A DNA stretch of 64,000 nucleotides from Apiosordaria backusii (taxonomy: Eukaryota > Ascomycota > Sordariomycetes > Sordariales > Lasiosphaeriaceae), in the NCBI GenBank assembly GCA_030549205.1, contig JAUKTV010000004.1, positions 558,001 to 622,000 on the forward strand. The letters are read 5' to 3'. Of the stretch, positions 22,364-32,338 are shown one piece after another. The stretch's first letter is position 1, and every line of letters begins with the position of its first letter. The position numbers were made by a program, and so were the translations under genes. The notes beneath the pieces are model-generated. The model saw nothing but the letters and a program-made list of their open reading frames with translations. It had not been told where the DNA came from and ran no database searches.

Positions 22364-23821
22364 ATGCAGCGGAATAGTTTCCAAAATCAAATCCCCTCGG
22401 ACTTTCGCGGCAGATCGTATCAGCAGACCTCTTTCACATCTCGCGCTCCTCCAGCTCATCCCATGCCCATTCCAACGGGAGGGCTGCCCGCTGGGGGCTT
22501 TCGAAACAACACCGTGCTTGCGATGACTCCACAAATTCCGACAAACACCAGCAGACCGACAGGCTCGGGTGCGATGGATGATGCGAATCCTCCTCAGCGA
22601 CCTCGGAAAAGGCGTCGTGCAAGCGGTTCCCCATCTTCGGCCTCCAAGCAACCAGACTTCACTCCCAGAGCGACTGGTTACAATCCCTCCAGCTCTCTTG
22701 CCATCCCAGGCACAGAGGGCCAGCCAAGCAGTCAGACATCCGTGTCCGAACTCTCGTCACAGATTCATCCCAAAGCTCCGAAGCGGGGATGGCAGAGGCG
22801 AAGGCTACTTCAACAAGCCCCAGGGGCTGACGAAAAAGAAGCGGTCTCGATTTTCCCAACAGACAACAACGGAAAGATCGGAAACAGTATTCCGATCAAC
22901 GTGTTATTCGAGGAAAACCTGCAGCAATCATTTGTGTCTTCGTCAGTGGTCAGATGTCTTGGGGTGGATGCTCAGGACCTGCCTGTCAAACGACGTGCCT
23001 TCTTCAGCAAGTCATCGGGGCTCATCCAACCACAACAGTATGTCGTAGTTGCGATGGAGCAAGTGGATATAGACAATAATCGTCGAACATCCCAGCTCGG
23101 TGGTATGTTGGTAGTCGACGCTGCACGATTTAAACCTGGAGTCCATGCAGTGCTGCGCAGGGACTTTTTTGAGCGGGCAAGAGGAGGGAGTCTTCAGCCC
23201 AGCGATCTTCAGCAAAACACGCATCAGCCACGCTTCGAAGATCGTTATCTATTTGGGCAGCCCGCCGCAAGCTTATCACAAGCAACTTCGGCAATGAGTG
23301 GGTTCACCACGGAGAACCCATTTGCTCATACGGCGACAACCTCGATAAGTCCATCCTTCGAGGACGGGTCGAATACTCGTAAGTTGTTCTCTCTTTGGCT
23401 GATTTGGGATGTGGGTAAGGGGAGACTTTAAGAGGCGCGGTTGCTTTCTTAGCGAGCTCATCGTTATTCCCTGCCCTGCAGCAGAATGACGGCTCGGCCC
23501 GGGCGATCTAACCGTCACGTTTCAGAACCCAGTGCTAACCGTGGTCTTACATTAGCGGTTCTACCCAACTATCCCCCACAGAATGCCTATTCTGGCATGC
23601 CGATGCTTGGTATCCCATCCCATCCACGACACCAAGGGCACCCCACAGGTCCCATTGGAACACTGCCTGGAAGTATCGCTCCGCACCCGCAGATGTGGGA
23701 TCCAAACCTGGTTACGGGTGACATTTCACCATTGGTCGACCCAAATCTCAAGTCTTCTAACTGGCCTTATTGGCCTGGAGGGTCTGACTGGCCGCCATCC
23801 GGGTCAGGACCCAGATATTAG
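22364..23821 (+). CDS. P1': degenerate retropepsin-like domain protein, block 2
   Basis: Two exons, 22364..23378 and 23556..23821, predicted 426 residues. Intron: GTAAGT donor, GTGCTAACC branch, ATTAG acceptor, phase 1, 177 nt. The first 140 residues are Ser/Pro-rich with a basic cluster RPRKRRRAS, a plausible nuclear-localisation signal. Residues about 143-273 form the retropepsin-like region: RGWQRRRLLQQA, then INVLFEENLQQSFVSSSVVR followed by CLG, where Glu-Glu-Asn stands for the catalytic Asp-Thr/Ser-Gly, then paired strands and HAVLRRDFFERARGG at the end. This is the member that looks most like an ordinary retropepsin except for the missing Asp. The C-terminal exon is Pro/Trp-rich (NWPYWPGGSDWPP). 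Partner of P1 in block 1 and head-to-head with family C copy 2. Confidence 0.68.
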
Positions 23822-25331
23822 TAGGGAGAGAGAGAAGCTTGCGCTACATATTCTTGGTGTCACCGGCGTTGAACTCGCCAGTGACAGGTGGGCGCAAGCG
23901 ACGTGAGTCAACCAGTCTTTTCTGGCTCATTGGCTTGCTCTCCCCGCACCGTCTTCGCCAACAACCACCACCTCGCAGGGTGTAGTCCAATCAAATCCGT
24001 TTCAGGTGTATGCACTCCTCTCAGAAAGCCTCTAAAAAGACACCCAAGAGGAGACGGATACAAATGGGTCCTCGCCGCACAATCAGACAGCTTGAAGGTT
24101 TGCGACCACGACCACGAACCACTGCTCACCATCAAAACGATGTGAATTGCATGAGAGGCCTCAAGATAGTCTGATGTTGCGGTGCTAACTTGACCAGTTG
24201 GGTTGATGCATGACGTCACTTACTTGCCATTTTGTGTCGGAATGCATAAAAGGTCTGGTAAGATGGCGTCACCAGGATGGAGTCTGATGGCTGCAGTTCA
24301 GAGTGTTGGCCAGTATGATACATGATTCATAGTACGTTGGTTTGAGCCTGAAGGAAATGGCATCGTTTGTGTACGGAAACGAGCAGACAAAACCAACTTG
24401 CGCAAGAACTGCATGGGGGTTTCCCATTTTCCAGACAAAGGCCTGCGCGTTGTAAGAGAGAGGGAGGTTGAGAATTGGACAGAAGAATATTCTGTCCACT
24501 GTCGTCTTTCCAGAGGCTGAACAATGGCAGACGGGGAAGAGAAGAGAAGAGAAAAGAAGAGGGACAGAGAAAGGGATCTTTGGTGTTTAGGTAGACTTGG
24601 GTTCTGGCGTTCTTCTTATACTCGCTTGGCTTTCCGTCTCTCCTGTTTGGGTCTGCGGTAACAGGGGTAGTCTTCCTTTTTGGTTCTCCTTGTCTGGTTT
24701 GGTTCAACTCCGCGCTCGATTCCGCCCACGTCAGTGTGCGTCTTGCCATTGCCTTGGCTTCTGTTTCTAATATTGTAACCTACCTAGCTAGATTTCGTAG
24801 CGAGTTTGGAAATAACCCTGGCTTTTGTGGGTCTGGGATACTGCAAGTTATTGGTTCGTGATGTCCTGACTGCCTTCACGCGGACTGGATGGTGAGGCAC
24901 ACATGCATACGCAGTATGTACATTATTTTCCACCAGTCGTCGTGGGGCGTTTGTGAGGGACCCTGCCCGGGTGGTGTTTCGGGTCATGAGAGATTGAACG
25001 CGATTGCGTGTTGCAAGCATGCTTATGGTACCACGATGCGATGGCTGATCGGGTGTCGGCGTCGGTGGAGCGAGCAAACGCTTGCACCGCGAGCAAAGGC
25101 TTGTACCGCGAGCGACACCCGACCGTGGCACCTGCCGGTGGCCGCGAGACGCTGACGTGGGGCAGGGATGGGGCCGAGGCACATCACGGTATTTCTGGAT
25201 GAGTTTGTGGTACATTGACGGGAGGAGGAATACTTTTTACACCTTGACCAGCTTCAACAGTTGAAGATGGGAAATGTTGCGCCCAAAACCCACGCAATTG
25301 CCCACCTTGATGGTCGTTCTCACCGCTTTGT

Positions 25332-25372
25332 AAACCCTGACCCGAGCGCGAACCCGAACCCTAAACCCCTGT
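25332..25372. repeat. degenerate telomere-like tract
   Basis: Irregular CCCTGA, CCCGA and CCCTAAA units in one direction, like an eroded interstitial telomere tract. It lies in the same convergent gap as the intact motif at 8870..8880 of block 1. Confidence 0.45.
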
Positions 25373-25670
25373 CGGGTAACCCCTCGCACCCACACAGCCT
25401 TTCCTCCTCACCGAGTTTTGTTCGGTTTACACGAGGACATGGGTTTCAGGCTGCGGCTGTGATGGAATAATCACCGATTTTAAAGAGCCGAGTTTTGGAT
25501 TATTTATGCCGAGAGGAAATGAGAAAGGAGAGGTAGGTAACATTACACTTTGGCTTCAATCCCCTCGCCGCAGACACATACCTACCTAGCAAACGGACAG
25601 ATGTGATGGGTGGGAAGCAATATCCTCCCATCTTTCAGCTTCACGGCGCCATCTTCTGAGAAACTGGGCG

Positions 25671-25699
<29 letters not shown>
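25671..25699. repeat. A29 homopolymer
   Basis: Twenty-nine consecutive A on the plus strand in a gene-free gap. A poly(A) tract like this may mark an old retroposed insertion, but no element or target duplication is visible around it. Confidence 0.7.
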
Positions 25700-25702
<3 letters not shown>

Positions 25703-26626
25703 CTTTCTCGGTGAAGTTCGGCAATATGAGGCAAGGTAAGTAGGTTACGAACGGGCTGGAGTTGCATTGAAGATTTTCCTTGTCCGTGCCACGCGTTTTA
25801 TGCTTGGGTCTAACGGTCGAGACTGGGGTTGGTCGGTCGTGTCTCGGTTCAGCAAAAGTGGTGTTTGTGGGCATTGACCGGGCGTAGGTAAGGTAGGTAG
25901 CGACGGCGTAAGATAGGTAGGTATCTCGGCATTATGCCGGATGAAATGGGGGAAAGGGGGTGGGCACGGGTGTTTCGGTAAGCGTTTGCAGAAGTGAGGT
26001 AATTCGCCAATTCGTCGTTTGTTGGGGTGCAAGCTTAATGAAGTGTTTAGTGGTGTGACGTCCTCATATGCAGGCTGGGATTCACTGAGCCGCGGGAATG
26101 TATGCAGGGCTCAGTTGTAGGGGTTCAGCTTTGGACCTAGGGAGATGAATGTGGTTACTCCTCGGTGATGAGGAGCTAGGGGACAATGATGCTTGGTGGT
26201 TTTTCGCTGGTGGCTGCTTGGGGGGTGTGATCTATGAATTGAGGGCATCACGGAATTGTCACGCTGATGATGACGTACATGTGGTTTGCATAGTTCAGGT
26301 TCAAGTCGAAAGAAAAACAAACAATATTATATGTATAAGAAACGAAGCGCTAAACTACCTGAGTTACAAATTGAGGAGAGCGACCAAGGAAACGATACAC
26401 TGGTAGAGCTATGGCATCAAACAAAGTCATTCGCTGTGTCAATCCGGCCCTTAGTTCCCATCATGTTGAAGCTTGCAAATAACCGCATAATCTGCCTCGT
26501 AAAGAATCTGCACAGTAGCAACGAGAAAACCTTCAGGGAGAAGAAGGCTAGGTCAGACTAGGATGAAGACGTGCACTACTGGAGGTTCCTGGGTTGAGCC
26601 CAGTCTCTTCCAGATGTGGCTAAATG

Positions 26627-27586
26627 TTAAAAAGGTCCAAATGATGGGCCACCCTGGGCGAATTGGTTCGCTGTTTTCATCACGGCAACCATGCCACTGA
26701 CGTCCCCGGTTCGGGCATACAGGTCCAGTGCCTGTTCCTTTTGCTGTTGGAAGGCATCACTTTGGAATTGCTGCTGAGTCCGCAAATCCATCCAGTCACC
26801 ATTGATATCGGGTAGGTAGGAGGAGTTCTGCCTAAATGGAGCGGGAGTGAGAAGACTGGGGGCGGTGGTTTGCAAGAATGTGCTCCCGATCGAAGCTGGA
26901 TCTGAGTAGGTGGAGATCTGGTCTTCTTCTGGTCCTGGGGATCCTGTTAGAGGGGTGTCTGGGAGTTCTGGCGGGGAGAGGGCCTGGGTCCAACGACTGG
27001 GTTCCTGCCAGGAGTTCCGAGGGTCGGGAGGGCTTTCCGTTTGGGTCCTGGTGATCAATGAAGATTTCCGCAGTTCCTGAGGAGTGTTCCATGCTGGGTT
27101 CCGCAGTCCCTGAGGAGTGTTCCATGCTGGGTTCAATAGGTAATCGGGAATTGGCATTGTCTGCTGTGCGCCTCGAAAGTTGGAGATTTTGACAGCATTC
27201 TCGGCCCAGGCTGTCCCATCTGCGAATCCCACTATCGGAGATGATCCAAGGACTAGGAGGTGCCTTGTGGTAAAGTTTGGATAATGAGTCTCGTATCTCC
27301 AGTCAAGATGGAGAAAGCATTCTTCGTGCTTTGCTCGGGCTTCTAAAATCTTCGGGTCGATGCCCAGAAGTATGGATGCCAAAGAAGTAGAGATGATGTG
27401 GGGTCCTGCAGGATCGATTGCGCCAGGGACCACCCAATAATCCAATGATCTGGCAGCGAGGCCGTTCAGGGCATGTTCATATACTCCAGTAATGCGAATT
27501 GGATCCTGGTGAACAGTTAGAATGCCAAAACTTACGCAAAGTCTCATAACATTTCGGCAGTAGCAACATACTGGGGTCTGTTCCAT
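26627..27586 (-). CDS. family B protein, copy 3 (unknown function; array gene)
   Basis: Two exons on the minus strand: 27572..27586 (MEQTP) and 26627..27505, predicted 297 residues; the unspliced frame is also open (319 residues). The intron is 66 nt, GTATGT to CACCAG, with branch TTCTAAC. Splicing yields TPDPIRITGVYEH, which aligns with the spliced junction of copy 1. Core LDWRYETHYPNFTTRH and SPIVGFADGTAWAEN are close to copy 1; the C-terminus has INGDWMDLRTQQQF and LYARTGDVSGMVAVM. A 14-residue stretch (about NPAWNTPQGLR) is internally duplicated. The start is uncertain because exon 1 is only five codons long and abuts a tandem repeat at 27591; copy 1 has a 70-codon first exon instead. Head-to-head with P2'. 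Confidence 0.6.
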   Translation of the reverse strand: MEQTPVCCYCRNVMRLCVSFGILTVHQDPIRITGVYEHALNGLAARSLDYWVVPGAIDPAGPHIISTSLASILLGIDPKILEARAKHEECFLHLDWRYETHYPNFTTRHLLVLGSSPIVGFADGTAWAENAVKISNFRGAQQTMPIPDYLLNPAWNTPQGLRNPAWNTPQELRKSSLITRTQTESPPDPRNSWQEPSRWTQALSPPELPDTPLTGSPGPEEDQISTYSDPASIGSTFLQTTAPSLLTPAPFRQNSSYLPDINGDWMDLRTQQQFQSDAFQQQKEQALDLYARTGDVSGMVAVMKTANQFAQGGPSFGPF

Positions 27587-27590
27587 GACG

Positions 27591-27688
27591 ATGGTATGAA
27601 GTTGGAATTGAAGATTCTTGGAGAATTGATGGTATGAAGTTGGAATTGATGGTATGAAGTTGGAATTGATGGTATGAAGTTGGAACTG
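27591..27688. repeat. 20-bp tandem repeat, four copies
   Basis: Units ATGGTATGAAGTTGGAATTG begin at 27591, 27629, 27649 and 27669. The first and last copies are each followed by a similar GATTCTTxGAGAATT tail, so a larger unit was also duplicated. The array lies immediately upstream of the family B copy 3 start. Confidence 0.75.
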
Positions 27689-27727
27689 ATGATTCTTTGA
27701 GAATTGAACAGAAAGTGATTGGGAAAA

Positions 27728-27791
27728 GGTCGGCAGAAAAGCTGGCCATTAAAGGGAAAGGTCGGCAGAAAAGCTGGTCATTGAAGGGAAA
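27728..27791. repeat. 32-bp direct duplication
   Basis: Two adjoining copies beginning GGTCGGCAGAAAAGCTGG, differing at two positions, within the B3/P2' divergent region. Confidence 0.75.
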
Positions 27792-28750
27792 GGGCTGTGA
27801 CCAAAGGGCCCCATAGTAAACGGCAATCAATAGCAGGAACAATGTCCAACAACTTACCATAGGTCTTCTGCCCTCTCCGAATTAGGTAGGCACAGCTTTT
27901 CAGCCTTGATGAGCAGGAGGGATCATCTTCACGAGGCTCCAAGTTCCTCGACCCAGCCAGGCATCTTACAAGACATGCATATTATTTCCTTGCACTCTGG
28001 TCATGAATGCCCTCCTTTCCGACCGTGCCATCATGGCTGCGACTTGTTCATGGAATTTCGACGATTGGTAGTCTAATCTTGCCCAGCAGCAAGCTGACCT
28101 GCACTGGACCGTCAAGCACAATACCACACTTGCAACATTCATCCCAAAAAGGCAATTGGAATTTTGAGGGGCGCAGAGAGGGGTAAAAAGGGACGCGACC
28201 AACCATAATCGCGCTCAGGTAGGTAGGTAAGGTAATTCAGGCACACAGTGAGGATGTATATACCAGCAGCCTCGGCCTTTCTGTCTGGTGGTGGGAGGTG
28301 GATCTGAGTGTCACCGGGAGAAGTACCCACCTTCCCGAGTCCACACTTGGAGACCACGGCAGGACCCTGTGATGCCGAGACCACAAACCTTAAATGTCTT
28401 TGCTGAATGAAGCCGAGGAAATTTTGCACCCCAAAGAGATGAACTGTAAAAAAGAGTTCTTGAAGCTCCTCGACGGCGTTCATCGGTAAAGCCACTAAAT
28501 CTTCCCTCATTAGCCTCTGCCATCACTTTTCCCATTGCCAGATTTCTCCAAAGTCAGCCTAACTAAATGCAGCTCCCACCAACCACCATGAATCTCGGCC
28601 AGAAGATGGTATTTGGAAACTCCCTACTGGCTCCCAGAAATTCTGCAACATGCTCTCAAAGAGCTAGCTCACCTTGCTTGGCCGGTGAAATCCGCTCATC
28701 GCTCCCAGCGTTCTGCCTGACAGCGCAAGCCCCTGACCTTGAATGAGTGC

Positions 28751-28785
28751 TCCGCGACCCATATGATGCCGAGCACTGAACGCCT
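28751..28785. promoter_or_regulatory. conserved non-coding element, copy 2
   Basis: Second copy of the element at 11429..11463, 31 of 35 bases identical by eye, beginning TCCGCGACCCATATGA and ending GAACGCCT. It lies 775 bp before the P2' start, almost the same distance as in block 1. Confidence 0.6.
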
Positions 28786-29525
28786 GGCGCCTTCTTTTCA
28801 TCTTAGCCCATCAAGTAAATCAAGTGACCCGCCAAATCGTCGGCTTATCAGAACCCTGAGCTTGACCTGCTTTAATTGCTAGCCGCTCACCTTCGTTTGA
28901 CGAGAACACTTGTGTCTTCGCTTCACCAAGAATTGGTTCTGCAACTTTCGAAACGATATTTCACTTCCCAGACTCGCATTTCTGCGGCTTGTCAGCTTCA
29001 TTACGTCTTGGACAAGCTGTCAGGTGCTTGTCAAACCTGAGCAGAGCCACAGAATCGGATTTTCCCGCGGCTATTGTGCCCGAGGCGTCCATCCACTCTG
29101 CAGCGCCCCGACAAACTCCACTGTACCAGTCAAGCCAGACTTGAACATCTTCAGTTGCCCGGTGGCTTGAGGTTAAGGGGAGGAGGGTTCAGCCCTAGGG
29201 GAGTCGCGTGCGGGTGAGTTGGATTGGTTCTGGAACGAAAAAGGATTGCAAAAGTCAGTAAGATCATGATGCCGCCGGTGATTTCCTATATACTGACTTA
29301 CCTTTCCTGGAAGACGTTATCGTCGTCGTTAACAACCCCGATAGACGGCACGCTGGGTCTCTGCCAGCGCTACCTCCACAGCGGGCCTGTTTCTGGTACA
29401 CAAGTCGAGCCCGAAGCCACGTTTTTGACATCGGAAAGGTTATTTGCCCAGCTAAATAGGCCACGGGTCAAAGTTCACTCGGCTCGACATCGACAAAGCC
29501 GAACTTTGGTACCTACTCAACAACA

Positions 29526-30212
29526 ATGCCTCCCAGAGACCCCCTCTGGGCTCGCAGACAGATGGTCCACGACAGCGACTTTCTCGTTGCGGGCGAGTCC
29601 CTGACGGACGTCGTCTTCGTCAGAGTGAACACAGACGTCGTGAGATTTCCCCGGTGCCTCATAAGCCGTCGGTACCGGCAGTCCTACATGCCTGTAACCA
29701 CTGCCCGCATGCTGGGCCAACAGTCCCGCGAGTACCCGTCCCGCGAGTTGACCGCGGAGGAAGTTCGCATGACTAGGATTGTATCTCCGTTTGGGGTCCT
29801 GAGCAGCAGCCGATCACTAGTCGCGGTGATTGGGATCCCGCGGCTGTCGGTGGGATGGGAGCACATCAGATTTCCCGTCACGCACAGCGCGCTGTGCCAA
29901 GCGAAGAAGATCAGCTTGATTTTAGGCGAGCCGTTTATCGAGTGGTACCAATTTCAGCGCGCCCTACAGCATGAGCGGCGGCTTTTGTTTTTCGCTGCCC
30001 GTGCTGGCCCACCATACGTTCAACCCCCAAACAATGAGATGATGCCCAATGGCGGCCGCGGTGAAGACCAAGGACAGGATGCCGGTGGTGACGCCAATCA
30101 TTGGATGCAGATGCAGAGGCAGATGCCCTTGGTCGCCGTCGCCGACGAAGCGATGGGCTTGGAAGGTGTTGTTGGTCCGGAACTCAACGACGGTGGCCAG
30201 GCTCACCGTTAG
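29526..30212 (+). CDS. P2': degenerate retropepsin-like domain protein, block 2
   Basis: Single coding exon, 228 residues, start context CAACAATGCC. Residues about 26-141 fit the retropepsin-like pattern: strand LTDVVFVRVN, CLISRRYRQSYMPVTTARML in the place of the Asp-Thr/Ser-Gly loop and following helix, flap-like FGVLSSSRSL, WEHIRFPVTHSALC, and the closing ISLILGEPFIEWYQ. The catalytic Asp position holds Ser/Arg. The Gln/Gly-rich tail is probably disordered. It is the closest relative of P2; roughly two fifths of the aligned domain is identical by eye, so the duplication is old. A canonical intron begins 9 nt after the TAG stop. Head-to-head with family B copy 3. Function unknown. Confidence 0.68.
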   Translation: MPPRDPLWARRQMVHDSDFLVAGESLTDVVFVRVNTDVVRFPRCLISRRYRQSYMPVTTARMLGQQSREYPSRELTAEEVRMTRIVSPFGVLSSSRSLVAVIGIPRLSVGWEHIRFPVTHSALCQAKKISLILGEPFIEWYQFQRALQHERRLLFFAARAGPPYVQPPNNEMMPNGGRGEDQGQDAGGDANHWMQMQRQMPLVAVADEAMGLEGVVGPELNDGGQAHR

Positions 30213-30220
30213 TGTTCATG

Positions 30221-30281
30221 GTATGTAGTCAAAATAAGCATTCGGATGAGGCTCATGCAACGCTAACTTGTCGGTTGGTAG
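30221..30281 (+). other. intron downstream of the P2' stop codon, conserved between blocks
   Basis: Donor GTATGT, branch CGCTAAC, acceptor TTGGTAG, 61 nt, starting 9 nt after the stop. It shares ATGAGGCTCATGCAAC and the flanking AATAAGCA with the intron at 12849..12901. Confidence 0.62.
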
Positions 30282-31529
30282 GGATGACCCTTGTGGCTCC
30301 AGCGGGGGAATGGAGATGGGTGTCCACATCGGCTAACCGCTGCTGTGGTCCATTCGTGGATGACGAGGATGGCCAGTGAGCGCGAAGCCAAGTGCCACCG
30401 AGTTCACAGATTGGTTAACACCGTGACGCAAGAACTGTGCACAAGTGACCTGTGAGGTTTTGGTTGGCTGCCCGGGTTTTGGTTGGCTGAGTTCTCGACG
30501 GGAACTTGTTCTTGACTCCCAGTTTTGTCTTTTCCTGCAGCAGAAAATGTCTCCTGATTTGTGTCTGGTCAGCAGTTCCAACGGACCGGTTCGTGTTTCA
30601 TCGCGCGGACCACACCGGGAGAACTGCGGATAGATTTCTGCCAGGATGGAGCGCCTTGCTTATTTCAACGTCTGAGATCCACACGTGCTTTCGTGTTCGT
30701 ATTGTTCGGGTACCTCGTGGCGGTCTGTGGATGCTAGGTTAGTCTCTGGAGGGTTTTTGGACGAGGGAAGATTGGGTTTGGCGTGTTCTGGAAGGAATGG
30801 AGACGGAGAGTAGGATTGTGACGATGTTATGACCTAATTTTCCTTGCCGTTTGTGCTAAAACTAGCACCCACCCAGGACTCGCTTGGAAAGCTCTCTGCT
30901 CTCCGATAAGGGCCAGACTGGAAATACGTTACGTTGCTATTTTCTTTCCGGGTAGTACAGACCACAGATTGATCGTCTAGGTACTCGAATATACGTCTTG
31001 TTAGAACTCCACTTTCCCAAACCTCATTGCTTCTGTGTGATATCCTGGAAAAGGAGAAGTCCGAGCAAGGGTCGAAACAATATCAGGGTTAGGGTTCTAC
31101 ATGTGGCTTCTCGTTGGGAAGACGCGGACTATGGACAATTCATAATCAAGTCAGGGGAAATATATCAGACTTTTCTCTGTTACAGAAGCCGTTGTGCTGT
31201 GGCGGTTTGAAGTCTATACAGGGGCCTTCTGAGTCTACACTCAACTACCGGTAACGAAAAATTCGCCTTCTTAAATAACTGTGAATAAATCAGGGGCACT
31301 GTAGGTCTGGTAGGAGTGGTAATCGCAACAGGAACAAAACGCCATGGAATTCTTGAAGTACTATCTAGCAATGATCTAATAGACACCCCCAAAGGACAAA
31401 AGAAAAGTTACCTAAGGACTTTCTATACATAAATGAGTAGACGGCAAACTTGATAGGATATTATCATTCAGTCTAACAGTCCCATAAACGCCAACATCGA
31501 AAACATCCCAATTTTAAAGGCCAGGTTTA
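30282..31529. other. convergent intergenic region P2'/B4 with telomere-like motif
   Basis: About 1.25 kb, the remaining P2' 3' UTR plus spacer. It includes GGGTTAGGGTT at 31086..31096. No gene recognised. Confidence 0.5.
31086..31096. repeat. interstitial telomere-like motif (GGGTTAGGGTT)
   Basis: Two TTAGGG-type units in the same gene-relative gap as the motif at 13710..13722, offset about 17.4 kb, in the same orientation. Confidence 0.5.
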
Positions 31530-32338
31530 TCACTCGGAACAGACGCTGTTCGTCGAGGGTGACAAAGATCGAGGCTCAAGAATTTGGTGGTGGCAGCGAT
31601 TCATGTTGCTCCGCCCAGCCATCATGCATTGCTGCACCCGCATCACCAGAAGCAGACCGTTCACGTCACCGGTTGCTTTATTGTGCTGCTCAGCACGTCG
31701 TCGGAACTCGTTAATGATACTCAAACACGGTTGCTGTGAGCGAGTTGGCTGCCCTCTCCTCCGCCTCTTACTCACGCCGTGCTGTTGATGACGGGGAAGT
31801 CCACCCGGCGCTGTGGAGAGTGGTGGTGTGAGGTGTGGGTTCCTTTTCAGGTGAGCCTGAGCGTCTTGTTGAGCTTTGCGTATCTTTTTGTGGTTGCTGG
31901 TTATCTTTTGGGCCCAGTCTAATGAGTCGGCAAAGACAATCGTGACGTTGTGCCCGCTGTCTTTAGATGTGTCGTCGGTGATATTGTGGCGCGTCGTGAA
32001 GATAGGGTATGAACTCTCAGTGATGTCGCTGAGACGCCACTCTAAAGTGACTCTTGTAGCTTTGGAAGGAAGACGGTCGGATAGTATGGAACGTATCAGT
32101 GAGAGTGGGACTTCGTTCTGTTGAGTAGGTGTTTGGCTTGTGTAAGGGTAGCTGCAAGACTTGGAAAATTGTCGAGATGCCGATGGGACCCCTGGAATTG
32201 TGATAGAGTGGAGGTATATCTAAGATAATTGACCCAAGGTTAGCTTTGCGTTTTATCTCTGTTGGAGATGGGGGAGGAACTCACTTTGTCTCGAGGCTCC
32301 TCAACCTTAATTGCTAAGGTCTGCTTGTTGGAAGACAT
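31530..32338 (-). CDS. family B protein, copy 4 (unknown function; array gene)
   Basis: Two exons on the minus strand: 32285..32338 (18 codons, IKVEEPRDK) and 31530..32219, predicted 247 residues. The intron 32220..32284 (65 nt) has donor GTGAGT, a GCTAAC branch and acceptor TTAG. Exon 2 contains no ATG before residue 150, so the start in exon 1 is needed. Core: IYLHSITIPGVPS, VTLEWRLSDI, PIFTTRHNIT, VTIVFADSLDWAQKI, corresponding to the W-(x)-P-x-F-x-T-x-H and FA-x-x-x-W-A pattern of the longer copies. A basic patch SKRRRRGQ precedes NEFRRRAEQHNKATGDVNGLL, the TGD motif. It is shorter than copies 1 and 3 because the Pro-rich middle is missing. Intact relative of the disrupted gene at 14437. 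Head-to-head with P3'. Confidence 0.6.

Larger units (their letters stand above)
23822..26626. other. convergent intergenic region P1'/B3
   Basis: About 2.8 kb with no convincing gene. It contains a degenerate telomere-like stretch (25332..25372), an A homopolymer (25671..25699) and several TAGGTA-type runs near 25880-25925. Confidence 0.5.
27587..29525. promoter_or_regulatory. divergent promoter region B3/P2'
   Basis: About 1.94 kb between the divergent starts. It contains two tandem-repeat patches right behind the B3 start, a TAGGTAGGTAGGTAAGG run near 28217, and the second copy of the 35-bp conserved element. Confidence 0.45.
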
